A stretch of 6,040 nucleotides of DNA, from contig JAJRTK010000545.1 of assembly GCA_024278345.1 (NCBI GenBank), positions 1 to 6,040 on the forward strand, in the 5' to 3' direction. The notes beneath the pieces are model-generated. The model saw only the letters and a list, made by a program, of their open reading frames with translations, did not search any database and was not told the origin of the DNA. Positions 1 through 6,040 of this stretch are shown piece after piece. Made by a program: the position numbers and the translations under genes. The first letter of the stretch is position 1. Each line of letters begins with the position of its first letter. The DNA comes from a bacterium (GTDB taxonomy: Bacteria > CSSED10-310 > JAJRTK01).

Positions 1-84
1 CCTGGAACCCGGCGGAGGCTCTGCCTCCGGACCTCCGCTGGGAGCGCCGCTCCCAGACCCACGCCAGGGAGCCAGCTCCCTGGA
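1..84. repeat. Array of three GC-rich hairpin units, likely continuing left of the window
   Basis: Three perfect inverted repeats follow one another. The first has 7-bp arms CGGAGGC/GCCTCCG at 13-19 and 23-29 with loop TCT. The second has 8-bp arms CTGGGAGC/GCTCCCAG at 38-45 and 49-56 with loop GCC. The third has 9-bp arms CCAGGGAGC/GCTCCCTGG at 64-72 and 75-83 with a 2-base centre. Unit starts are 25 and 26 bases apart. The arms differ between units, but each is followed by a similar spacer (GACCTCCG, ACCCACG, ACCCACA). The window opens with CCTGGAACCC, which looks like the tail of a preceding unit. Conservation of the fold and spacer rather than the arm sequence resembles dispersed palindromic (REP-like) elements. 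There is no T-tract, so a simple intrinsic terminator is unlikely. No function is assigned. Confidence 0.8.
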
Positions 85-93
85 CCCACATCT

Positions 94-363
94 TTGTGCG
101 CTGCGTGCTTTTTTCGGGTGGCCGGTACCATGACCGAGGCCAAAGGTTCTTTGATCACGGACGCCAACACTGAACAGCAGAAGAGAAACCGTGCATTTGC
201 AGCAGAATTACTTGCACCTGCCGCAGCGCTTCGAGACCGTATTCGAAGTCCCGAAGTATCGTGGGAAAAAGCAGAAGAATTCGCCGATGACTTCGGAGTA
301 TCCTCATACGTGATTCTACATCAATTAAGAAATCACCACATCGCCAATGTCCACCAAGGCTGA
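94..363 (+). pseudogene. C-terminal fragment of an ImmA/IrrE-family metallopeptidase-like protein (5'-truncated)
   Basis: The 89-residue reading frame (TTG at 94, internal ATG at 130, TGA at 361-363) contains the stretch NRAFAAELLAPAAALRDRI, followed by a short helical segment with FADDFGVSSYVILHQLRNH. From knowledge of the family, this matches the part of ImmA/IrrE (COG2856-like) proteins downstream of the zinc site: the 'FAAELLxP' helix, then the 'FGVSxxxxxxxL' helix at the C-terminus. The catalytic HEXXH is absent here, so the fragment is not expected to be an active protease. ImmA-type proteins usually cleave a partner XRE-type repressor, often in mobile elements or toxin-antitoxin loci; no such partner is visible. 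Neither start has a convincing ribosome binding site. The frame is open without a stop back through the hairpin array to base 1, so the gene could continue leftward. It is less GC-rich than the genes to its right, which hints at separate ancestry. A true small gene starting at 130 is the alternative. Confidence 0.6.
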
Positions 364-539
364 GGGCCCCAGAACTGTTTGCGAGCGATGCCTGACCACT
401 CAAGGCGGGACAGAGTGGAAACAAAGGAAAAATCGGGCAGCGCCCAGACGAGAGCGGCGATCATGGCGAGCAGCGGCGGACGAGGGAAACCCACGCCGGA
501 GGCTACACCGAATTTCCCCCCCGGGCGAGTTCGCAATGA
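364..539. other. Intergenic stretch without a supported gene
   Basis: This lies between the stop of the ImmA-like fragment and the stop of the minus-strand WD40 gene. Short frames cross it on both strands, but none has a ribosome binding site, a recognisable domain or plausible composition. A 67-codon minus-strand frame (333-536) has a hydrophobic run followed by Trp-rich sequence and could be a relic, but I cannot identify it. The only structured element seen is the weak hairpin with T-tract listed separately. Confidence 0.5.
428..445 (-). terminator. Weak candidate intrinsic terminator for the WD40 lipoprotein gene
   Basis: Read on the minus strand, GGGC-GCT-GCCC (445-435) forms a 4-bp all-GC stem with a 3-base loop, extendable by one wobble pair. 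It is followed by GA and then TTTTT (432-428). It lies about 95 bases past the TGA of the minus-strand gene, in the right orientation. The stem is short for an efficient terminator, so this is only a candidate; no better one was seen between the two genes. Confidence 0.25.
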
Positions 540-2591
540 TCATGGTCCCGCGACTCCTTGCGGGAGTTCGATGAGGGCTGTCATGGAGCCATCGGTTCCC
601 AGCAGCAGGAGTTTCCCCTGTAGATCCAAGCTTATGGATGTGGCGGCATCGGAGACCGACCGTAGGTCGAAACGGGCTCGGCGCTCTCCCGTCTTGGCGC
701 TCAGGATCTCCACGATGCCGCCATAACCGGCGGCGGCGATCGAGTCTCCCCCCAGAGAGAGCGCCCGGACGCCGCCGGAATCCACCTGGACGCGCCAGAG
801 TTCTTTTTTCTTGCGAAAGCTCCAGACCGTCAACGACCCCCCATCGGTTCCCACAAAAAGACGGGCGCCGTCCGCGGAAATGGCAAGGGCCTTCACGTCG
901 CTCCATCCGGTTTGGATCCGGTCTTCAATTTCGGTTTTCGCCACCTGCTGGCGAACCAGGAGCCCGGCGGCATCGATACCCGCCATCCACTTGCCGTTTG
1001 AGGAAAAGGCTGCCGCCTGCAGCCCCCGGGCTGCTATCTCCGTGCTGGGCGACTCGTTTTCCAATAGTCTGGGCCAAAAGGCCCCGTCGGAATCCACGGC
1101 GCTCCAGCCTTCTCCCCGCCAGATGGCCGCGAGAGTCCAGCTTCCGGTGTCGGCGGCGGATTTCTTGTCCCCCCTATTCACGTTCAAGAAGGCCAGCCGC
1201 CCCTTGAAGCCGCCAACTGCAACCTGAGCGCCGTCTCCAGAAAAAGCCAGGACCTTTCCCGAGACGCCTGCGATGGCGATTTTCTTGATCTGGGCTCCGT
1301 CCTGGACGTTCCAGAGAATCAGGGTTTCATCTTTGGCGGCGGTGGCCGCGAAAGTGCCGTCCGTCGAAAGAGCGGCAGCCTCAATCGAGCCCCGGTGTCC
1401 GGTTCCGCTCGCTTCTTGGCCCGTTTTCACGTCCCAGATCCGAAGTGTCCGGTCCCAACCGCCGGAGAGCGCCTTGGTCCCGTCGGGTGAAAAAACCACG
1501 GCGTTGGCGTCGCCGGAATGGCCTTTCAAAAGTGCCTGCCGTTCCCCTCGCGCCATGGACCAACTCTCCAGCGTGCCGTCCGAGTGGGCGGTCAACAGGA
1601 GCTGGCCATCGGGCGAGAGAACCGCGGCTTCCACGCTGCCGCTCTGGGGATTCCAGGTCTGGAGCTCCGAACCGGTCCAGGCGTCCCAGAGTTTGACGGA
1701 ACCGTCTCCGCTTCCGGTGATCACGCGCTTTCCGTCGGGGGTGAAGAGAACCGCATTCACTCGATCCCAGTGACCGCTCAGCTCCATGGGTCCGGCCGAG
1801 CTATTCTTTTCTGTCGCGCCTTCTGGCCACAGTTTAGCACTTCCGTCCTGAAATCCGGCGGCAACGGCTTTGCCAACCGGCGAAATCGCAAGAGCCGTCA
1901 CGCCGGAGCCCGCCCCCTCGACATTACTCAGGCGCTGACCATCCGAGGCCTGCCAGGTCCGGACGGATCCATCGTCTCCGCCTGTGACAATCTCTTTCCC
2001 ATTCGGCCCCCAGGCCAGAGCCGGCACCCGGTCACCGTGGGCTGCGACGCTCCAGCGGAGTTCCCCCGAATCGGCATTCCAGACCATGAGCCTGCCGTCA
2101 GCGCCGCCGGAAGCCACCCAGATCCCGTCGGGTGAAAAGCGCGCCGCCAGAACATGCCCCCGATGCTTGGTCCAGCGGAGCAGCTCTCGCCGTTTATCGA
2201 CATCCCAAACGTGGACGAGCCCGTCCTTGCCGCCAGAAAGGACTTTTCTACCGCCGGGTGACCAGTCCACGGTGGTCACGACATTTTCTTGCAGCCACTG
2301 CGGCGTCCCGGAAATCCAGCGGAGCTCGGCGGGCGAGTCTTGAAAAAGCGCTTGCCACTGATGGAGGGGGCTCGCGGGAAAGCTCGCGGTGGCGGCGGCC
2401 CCAGCCGGAACAGGAATCGTGGCACCCTCCGAGCTGACTGACGGCTTGGCTTCCGGTCCATCGGCATCGGAGCCGCCGGCGGAACATCCGCTTCCCGCGA
2501 TCCAAGGAAGGATGAGAAGAAGCAGCGAAGTGCGTATCAGAAAGATCCTCAAGAGTGGGCGAAACCCGTGAAGCACCAAAACCCGTTTCAT
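540..2591 (-). CDS. Predicted lipoprotein with about 14 WD40 repeats (twin beta-propeller)
   Basis: The 683-residue product starts MKRVLVL. Residues 1-35 form a lipoprotein-type signal: basic residues up to about 20, a hydrophobic core TSLLLLILPWIAG at 21-33, then GSGC with the likely lipidated Cys36. Gly at -3 makes the lipobox non-canonical. Ser37 follows, not Asp, so outer-membrane sorting is plausible if the cell is diderm. A Gly/Pro/Ala/Ser-rich linker (37-75) precedes the repeats. From about residue 104 the rest is WD40 repeats, with units such as FSPDG...ASGGADG...VWN and FSPDG...LSGGWDRTLRIWD. I count 14 blades (starting near 104, 146, 188, 230, 277, 319, 361, 402, 445, 485, 523, 565, 607 and 648). 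Blades 10 and 11 are degenerate. Such propellers are protein-interaction platforms; no enzymatic residues are visible and the partner is unknown. The start at 2591 is chosen over an in-frame ATG at 2693 because it places the signal at the N-terminus and has an AAGG site upstream. It is divergent from the HEAT-repeat gene. Confidence 0.9.
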   Translation of the reverse strand: MKRVLVLHGFRPLLRIFLIRTSLLLLILPWIAGSGCSAGGSDADGPEAKPSVSSEGATIPVPAGAAATASFPASPLHQWQALFQDSPAELRWISGTPQWLQENVVTTVDWSPGGRKVLSGGKDGLVHVWDVDKRRELLRWTKHRGHVLAARFSPDGIWVASGGADGRLMVWNADSGELRWSVAAHGDRVPALAWGPNGKEIVTGGDDGSVRTWQASDGQRLSNVEGAGSGVTALAISPVGKAVAAGFQDGSAKLWPEGATEKNSSAGPMELSGHWDRVNAVLFTPDGKRVITGSGDGSVKLWDAWTGSELQTWNPQSGSVEAAVLSPDGQLLLTAHSDGTLESWSMARGERQALLKGHSGDANAVVFSPDGTKALSGGWDRTLRIWDVKTGQEASGTGHRGSIEAAALSTDGTFAATAAKDETLILWNVQDGAQIKKIAIAGVSGKVLAFSGDGAQVAVGGFKGRLAFLNVNRGDKKSAADTGSWTLAAIWRGEGWSAVDSDGAFWPRLLENESPSTEIAARGLQAAAFSSNGKWMAGIDAAGLLVRQQVAKTEIEDRIQTGWSDVKALAISADGARLFVGTDGGSLTVWSFRKKKELWRVQVDSGGVRALSLGGDSIAAAGYGGIVEILSAKTGERRARFDLRSVSDAATSISLDLQGKLLLLGTDGSMTALIELPQGVAGP

Positions 2592-2600
2592 TGCCGATAA

Positions 2601-2604
2601 CCTT
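2601..2604 (-). promoter_or_regulatory. Ribosome binding site deciding the WD40 lipoprotein start
   Basis: On the minus strand AAGG lies 9 bases before the ATG at 2591-2589. It is a partial Shine-Dalgarno match, but together with the signal peptide that begins at this ATG it favours this start over the one 34 codons upstream, whose extra residues look non-coding. Confidence 0.45.
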
Positions 2605-2740
2605 ATGTTGGGATTTGCCAACGGACTCCCGTTCTCTGTTTTGCGCACAAGATCGCCGCGAACTTGGCGACTGGTGCGAGCGGATGCGAGCAACAGGAGC
2701 GGAAGCCAACCTTAATAAAAAAGCGGGGGAGTAAGCTAAA

Positions 2741-2757
2741 TCGTCTCGTTGAGGCGA
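2741..2757 (+). repeat. Short hairpin upstream of the HEAT-repeat gene
   Basis: TCGTCTC (2741-2747) pairs with GAGGCGA (2751-2757) across a 3-base GTT loop: seven pairs, one of them G-T. It lies 72 bases before the ATG at 2830. It could be a 5' leader structure or a DNA-binding site. No T-tract follows, so it is not an attenuator of the simple kind. Confidence 0.35.
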
Positions 2758-2816
2758 GATTACTTTCTGTAAACTACGTTACCAGACACCAAAACGGACA
2801 CCAATCGAATCGTTTC

Positions 2817-2824
2817 AGGAGAAG
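2817..2824 (+). promoter_or_regulatory. Ribosome binding site of the HEAT-repeat gene
   Basis: AGGAGAAG is a strong Shine-Dalgarno sequence. The AGGAG core ends at 2821, leaving 8 bases before the ATG at 2830. It fixes the start of the long open frame, which has no competing start with a comparable site. Confidence 0.8.
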
Positions 2825-2829
2825 AAACC

Positions 2830-5800
2830 ATGGGCAATGGAGTTGGGAAGACCACGAAGAAGACCACGGTTCCGAAACCCAAGCTCACCGATCCGAAAAA
2901 GGCCGCCAAACCGGAGCCGGGCAAGGGTGTATTACGGGGAGAAGATGCTCCTTCCCCGAAACCCAAGGCTCCGCTGGTCCAGGATGCCAGCCTTTACAAA
3001 ACCGCCAAGAAGAAGCCGGCTGGGGGATCGGCCGGCCCCTCCAAGCCGTCCCGCAACCGTTCCAGCATGAGACTGGGACGGAAGAAGGCCGTAAAGACCG
3101 CGGATCAGCCCAAGAAGACCGCTTATTCCCAGCTTACTCCGGAGCTGAAATCGGCCGTCAATGACCTCAAGAGCGGCGACTGGGACAAGTCGATGGCCGC
3201 CCAACGGAAGCTTGCAAAGGCTGCCGCCGCCGGAAATGCGAATGTGGCTGCGGCCTTGGGTGACGCGCTCATGGGCAAGGGGCTTGGCCGGTTCGCACCG
3301 CTTCGGATCATGGAGACGCTGAGCAAGATCGGGACTCCCGCCGCCGCCGGGCAATTGGCCCGAGCCACGGGACACAAAGACTACTCCAACGTGGCAGCGG
3401 AAGCCAGGCTCGCGCTGAACCGCATGGGGCGGACCGGAGTCGATGCGGCACTGGCCGAATGGAAGAAGGCCCCGGACGGCCAGAAACGCGTGCTCCTGGA
3501 TGTTTTGACTACTGCCGAAGCCATGAAACAACCCAGGGCCCAGGCGGCGCTCATCGAGGCGACGAAATCGAAGCACCGCTATCTCTCGTCCAAGGCCACG
3601 GAAGCCCTGGCAAACGGCATTTCCGTAAAAGAAGCGCTCCAGGCGAATCCCAACTTCCGGAAAGAAGCCGTCAAGGCCATGGCCGATGCCGCCATCGGGC
3701 ATCCCAATGGCGAGACCCGGAGGGAGAATGTTTCGAACCTCCACCGCTTCATCCGGCAATTCCCGGCGGAGCCGGCCAATATGGAGGCCCTTGCGAAGCT
3801 TTCCAAGGCAAAGGACCCTGAAATTCGCGGGCAGGTGGCCGAAATCTACGCCGACAGCGGGATTATGAAGGAGGTCAACAAGGACCCCAAGCTTCAGGCT
3901 CAGGCGCTAGCCGATCTCAAGCGGTTGGGCGTCAGCACCCGAGCCTACCGGGCCATGGGGCAGATCACCAGCAAGGAATCCCGCCAGCACCTGGTAAAAC
4001 AGGCCAACAGCTCTAGGTCCAGCACTCGTGCGGCGGCCATGGCGGGTCTCAAGCAGTCGGGGGATCCGAGTCTCACCGACCTGATGCTGAAGAAAGCCAC
4101 GAGCGATCCGTCGTCCAGTGTTCGGGAGGCGGCCATGGGTGCGCTTACGGACCTGCAGTATTACGGTTCCACGGCGGACAAGATCGAGAATTTCCACAAG
4201 CTCAAGGAGGCCGGCAAGAAGGCGACGGGCGAGACCAAGCGCTCGCTTCTTTATGCCGCGAAGCAGCTCAAGGACCGGATCGGCGTGGGGACCATGGACT
4301 ACGACAAGCTGTCGGCGGCGCTTGAGAAGGGCGACACCAAGGCGCTGGCCCAGGGGCTCGCCACGGCCTGGCCCGCCTCTCTCAAGCTCTTGGAAGGCGA
4401 TCTCAAGAAGAAGGGGAAGACCCTGTCGGGGTTGCTGGGGGAGATTCGGAAAAAGCACCCCGCCGAGTACAAGAAGGTTGTCGATCACTTCACCAACAAG
4501 ATTAGCGGCAAGTACATCTACGCCAACGTGTCGGACAAATCGACGAAGATCATGAAGGAGGCGCTGGTCAAGCACCTCAAGACTCTGCCCGAAGCCGATC
4601 TCCGCGCCTATGCAGGGCGGAATCTCAAGGAGACCGCTTCTACTTGGGGTGATCGGGGGCGCGCCGCTGCCGAAATCCTGGGCGCCGTGGGGAACGATGC
4701 TTCGCTCAAGTCACTCATCGAGCTGGCTCCTGGGGCCACGAAGCAGACTCAGGAGGCGATCAAGAAGGCGATTTCCACGCGAACCCCGGCACAGGTGGAC
4801 AAAGTTGCCCGGCCAATTCTCCAGGGCAGCGGGTCAGTGGCGCAGAAGGATATGGCCGCCATCGCCTTGGCCAGGTCCGGTTCAGCGCAAGGAAAGAAGC
4901 TCGCGGCCAACCATTTTGCCACGAGTCTCCGAACCAAGGCGACGGCCCTCCAAAAACAGGTTGCCTACAATAAGACGGCCATCAGCCGAAGCAAGAAGCA
5001 GCTCAACAAGCTGTACAAGCTCCGGGCCATGGTTTACGGGAACCGCAAGCTCTTGACGCCGGCCAACCGCCAGAAGCTCATGAACGATATAAAGAGCTCG
5101 GAGAACTATATCCGCGCTCTTCAGGGCAAGCATGAGAAGCTGGCGGCGGAAGTGGGGAGCCTTCTGACGAACCCCGACGTGAAACAAGCGCTTTCCGCTC
5201 TTCCGGCGGCACAGCTCGGAAGCCTCATGGCCCAGGCGACTCAGGGACTGGCGGGAACCAAAGCGGGCAAGAAGTTCGTGGACGAGCACCTGGTGCCAGC
5301 GCTCCAAAACCCGGGAAAGGACAGTTTTTTCAAAAAGCTGTACGAGGGTACTGAAAAGAGCTCCGGCCTTGGCCTGAAAATCATCGAGAACTTTGCTCCC
5401 GAGCTGGCGCTCAAGGGTGAAAAGACCTACCAGCTTGCCTTCCAGCGCCTCCTGGGCCTCAAGAACCAGGGTCAGGTGCAAAAGCTCGAAAGTGCCCTCA
5501 TCGACCTGGCACAGGCGGGGAAAAACGGCGCCAAGGCGAAAAAGGCGACGGAGGCTCTGGAAAAACTCGGATTCCGCGGAGGCTACAACAAGCTCAATGC
5601 CGGTTTCGCTCTCATGAACTTCTCGTTGGGCGTCCGGGACCTGGTGAAGGACCCCACCTGGCGGAAAGCTCTTGGAACGGCAAAGGATACGGCAGAGCTC
5701 GTAGAGAAGCTCTCCATGCTGGCCAAGAACTCGCCCAGGCTGCTCAAGGCGGGCAAGCTTTTGGGCAAGGCGGCAGCGCCATTGACGGCCATCACGGGGT

Positions 5801-6040
5801 TCATGGACCTCCAGGATTCAGCGGAGAGCGGCGATCTGGCCGGCACGATCTTCGACAGCCTCGCCACTACGGGAGGAATCGTTGCCACCGCCGGCCTCGT
5901 CCTGGACGGAACCGTCGTGGGTGCCGTCGCCGGTGTGCCCCTGACGGTCATCGGAGGAGTCATGGCTGCCGTAGGAGGCCTGGGCAAGTGGATCTTCGGC
6001 GATTCCGGCGCGGAGAGGTATGCTCGGAAGCTCGGGTATA
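2830..6040 (+). CDS. Large HEAT-like repeat protein with coiled coil and C-terminal glycine-zipper segment (3' end outside window)
   Basis: The frame runs open from ATG 2830 to the right edge, giving 1070 complete codons and no stop. Residues 1-96 are basic and disorder-prone (21 Lys, 13 Pro) with no Sec or lipoprotein signal. Residues about 100-700 are Ala/Lys/Leu-rich helices with HEAT-like pairs. The clearest is at about 394-443 (STRAAAMAGL ... SSSVREAAMGALTDL); others lie near 155-200, 237-265, 318-345 and 605-650. Residues about 700-777 are Lys/Gln-rich and heptad-like, suggesting a coiled-coil hairpin. Residues 975-1057 turn hydrophobic and rich in Ala and Gly: two apolar stretches (about 1011-1025 and 1029-1051) around a glycine zipper G1027-x3-G1031-x3-G1035, ending in KWIFGD. 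HEAT arrays bind proteins or nucleic acids; glycine zippers are typical of membrane-inserting helices. I do not recognise the family. Possible roles (structural scaffold, non-Sec-secreted effector or toxin-like protein) are inference only. Confidence 0.85.
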   Translation, partial: MGNGVGKTTKKTTVPKPKLTDPKKAAKPEPGKGVLRGEDAPSPKPKAPLVQDASLYKTAKKKPAGGSAGPSKPSRNRSSMRLGRKKAVKTADQPKKTAYSQLTPELKSAVNDLKSGDWDKSMAAQRKLAKAAAAGNANVAAALGDALMGKGLGRFAPLRIMETLSKIGTPAAAGQLARATGHKDYSNVAAEARLALNRMGRTGVDAALAEWKKAPDGQKRVLLDVLTTAEAMKQPRAQAALIEATKSKHRYLSSKATEALANGISVKEALQANPNFRKEAVKAMADAAIGHPNGETRRENVSNLHRFIRQFPAEPANMEALAKLSKAKDPEIRGQVAEIYADSGIMKEVNKDPKLQAQALADLKRLGVSTRAYRAMGQITSKESRQHLVKQANSSRSSTRAAAMAGLKQSGDPSLTDLMLKKATSDPSSSVREAAMGALTDLQYYGSTADKIENFHKLKEAGKKATGETKRSLLYAAKQLKDRIGVGTMDYDKLSAALEKGDTKALAQGLATAWPASLKLLEGDLKKKGKTLSGLLGEIRKKHPAEYKKVVDHFTNKISGKYIYANVSDKSTKIMKEALVKHLKTLPEADLRAYAGRNLKETASTWGDRGRAAAEILGAVGNDASLKSLIELAPGATKQTQEAIKKAISTRTPAQVDKVARPILQGSGSVAQKDMAAIALARSGSAQGKKLAANHFATSLRTKATALQKQVAYNKTAISRSKKQLNKLYKLRAMVYGNRKLLTPANRQKLMNDIKSSENYIRALQGKHEKLAAEVGSLLTNPDVKQALSALPAAQLGSLMAQATQGLAGTKAGKKFVDEHLVPALQNPGKDSFFKKLYEGTEKSSGLGLKIIENFAPELALKGEKTYQLAFQRLLGLKNQGQVQKLESALIDLAQAGKNGAKAKKATEALEKLGFRGGYNKLNAGFALMNFSLGVRDLVKDPTWRKALGTAKDTAELVEKLSMLAKNSPRLLKAGKLLGKAAAPLTAITGFMDLQDSAESGDLAGTIFDSLATTGGIVATAGLVLDGTVVGAVAGVPLTVIGGVMAAVGGLGKWIFGDSGAERYARKLGY

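Larger units (their letters stand above)
2592..2829. promoter_or_regulatory. Divergent intergenic control region
   Basis: This 238-base gap separates the starts of two oppositely transcribed genes and must hold promoters for both unless transcription enters from elsewhere. It contains AT-rich patches (TTAATAAAAAA near 2712) and the sequence TAAACT at 2770-2775, a possible -10 element for the plus-strand gene. The only -35-like partner seen (TTGAGG, 2749-2754) is at a sub-optimal 15-base spacing and lies inside the hairpin at 2741-2757. A small interrupted palindrome TTGG-N6-CCAA at 2608-2621 sits just upstream of the minus-strand ribosome binding site and could be an operator. No strong consensus promoter stands out. 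Confidence 0.4.

Noticed and set aside
1-84. CRISPR array
   Set aside because: The units are perfect hairpins with differing arms and only 7-8 base spacers. CRISPR arrays have identical repeats and unique spacers of about 30 bases.
546-565. Hairpin TCCCGC/GCGGGA as terminator of the WD40 gene
   Set aside because: It lies inside the last codons of the coding region and is not followed by a T-tract on the minus strand.
1518-2135. 205-codon plus-strand frame within the WD40 gene
   Set aside because: It is antisense to well-preserved WD40 repeats. Its length follows from the GC-rich repeated codon pattern, and no domain or ribosome binding site is seen.
2592-2693. 34-codon N-terminal extension of the WD40 lipoprotein from an upstream ATG
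   Set aside because: The extension would bury the lipoprotein signal peptide and has unremarkable polar sequence. The internal ATG at 2591 puts the signal at the N-terminus and has an AAGG upstream.
2664-3164. 166-codon plus-strand frame overlapping the start of the HEAT-repeat gene
   Set aside because: It is out of frame with the HEAT-repeat gene, lacks a ribosome binding site, and its later part is a frame-shifted reading of the Lys/Pro-rich N-terminus.
2932-3759. 275-codon minus-strand frame
   Set aside because: It lies wholly antisense to the HEAT-repeat gene, which has a strong ribosome binding site and recognisable repeats. The minus-strand translation shows no domain and is rich in Gly/Arg/Pro, as expected of a GC-rich shadow frame.
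3907-4575. 222-codon minus-strand frame
   Set aside because: It is antisense to the HEAT-repeat body, has the Leu/Arg/Gly-rich composition of a shadow frame, and has no supported start or domain.

Overview
The window comes from a GC-rich bacterial chromosome or metagenomic contig. I cannot assign a lineage with confidence. A lipoprotein built from many WD40 repeats, a large HEAT-type repeat protein and a hairpin-unit array fit large-genome environmental bacteria (Planctomycetes, Verrucomicrobia, Myxococcota/deltaproteobacterial types), but this is inference from protein style, not a taxonomic marker.

Layout. (1) Positions 1-84 hold three consecutive perfect GC-rich hairpins at a 25-26 base period, separated by a short conserved ACCC-type spacer. 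The array appears to continue beyond the left edge. (2) Positions 94-363 (+) encode the C-terminal part of an ImmA/IrrE-like metallopeptidase that lacks the catalytic HEXXH part in this window. It abuts the hairpin array and looks like a gene remnant. (3) Positions 364-539 have no convincing gene; one weak candidate terminator serves the minus-strand gene. (4) Positions 540-2591 (-) encode a predicted lipoprotein whose mature part is almost entirely WD40 repeats. I count 14 blades, enough for two seven-bladed propellers. (5) Positions 2592-2829 are a divergent intergenic region with ribosome binding sites for both flanking genes and a short hairpin. (6) From 2830 to the right edge (+) runs a large open frame of at least 1070 codons, cut by the window end. 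It encodes a basic, Lys/Pro-rich N-terminus, a long alpha-helical body with HEAT-like repeats, a predicted coiled-coil stretch, and a C-terminal Ala/Gly-rich hydrophobic segment with a glycine zipper.

How the parts may work together. The WD40 lipoprotein and the HEAT/glycine-zipper protein are divergently transcribed from one 238-base control region and are both scaffold-type repeat proteins, so co-regulation is possible. The first is predicted to be exported and lipid-anchored. The second has no Sec signal, yet ends in a membrane-active-looking segment. Whether they form a surface, secretion or toxin-like system cannot be decided from this window. The HEAT protein is the best candidate here for something undescribed.
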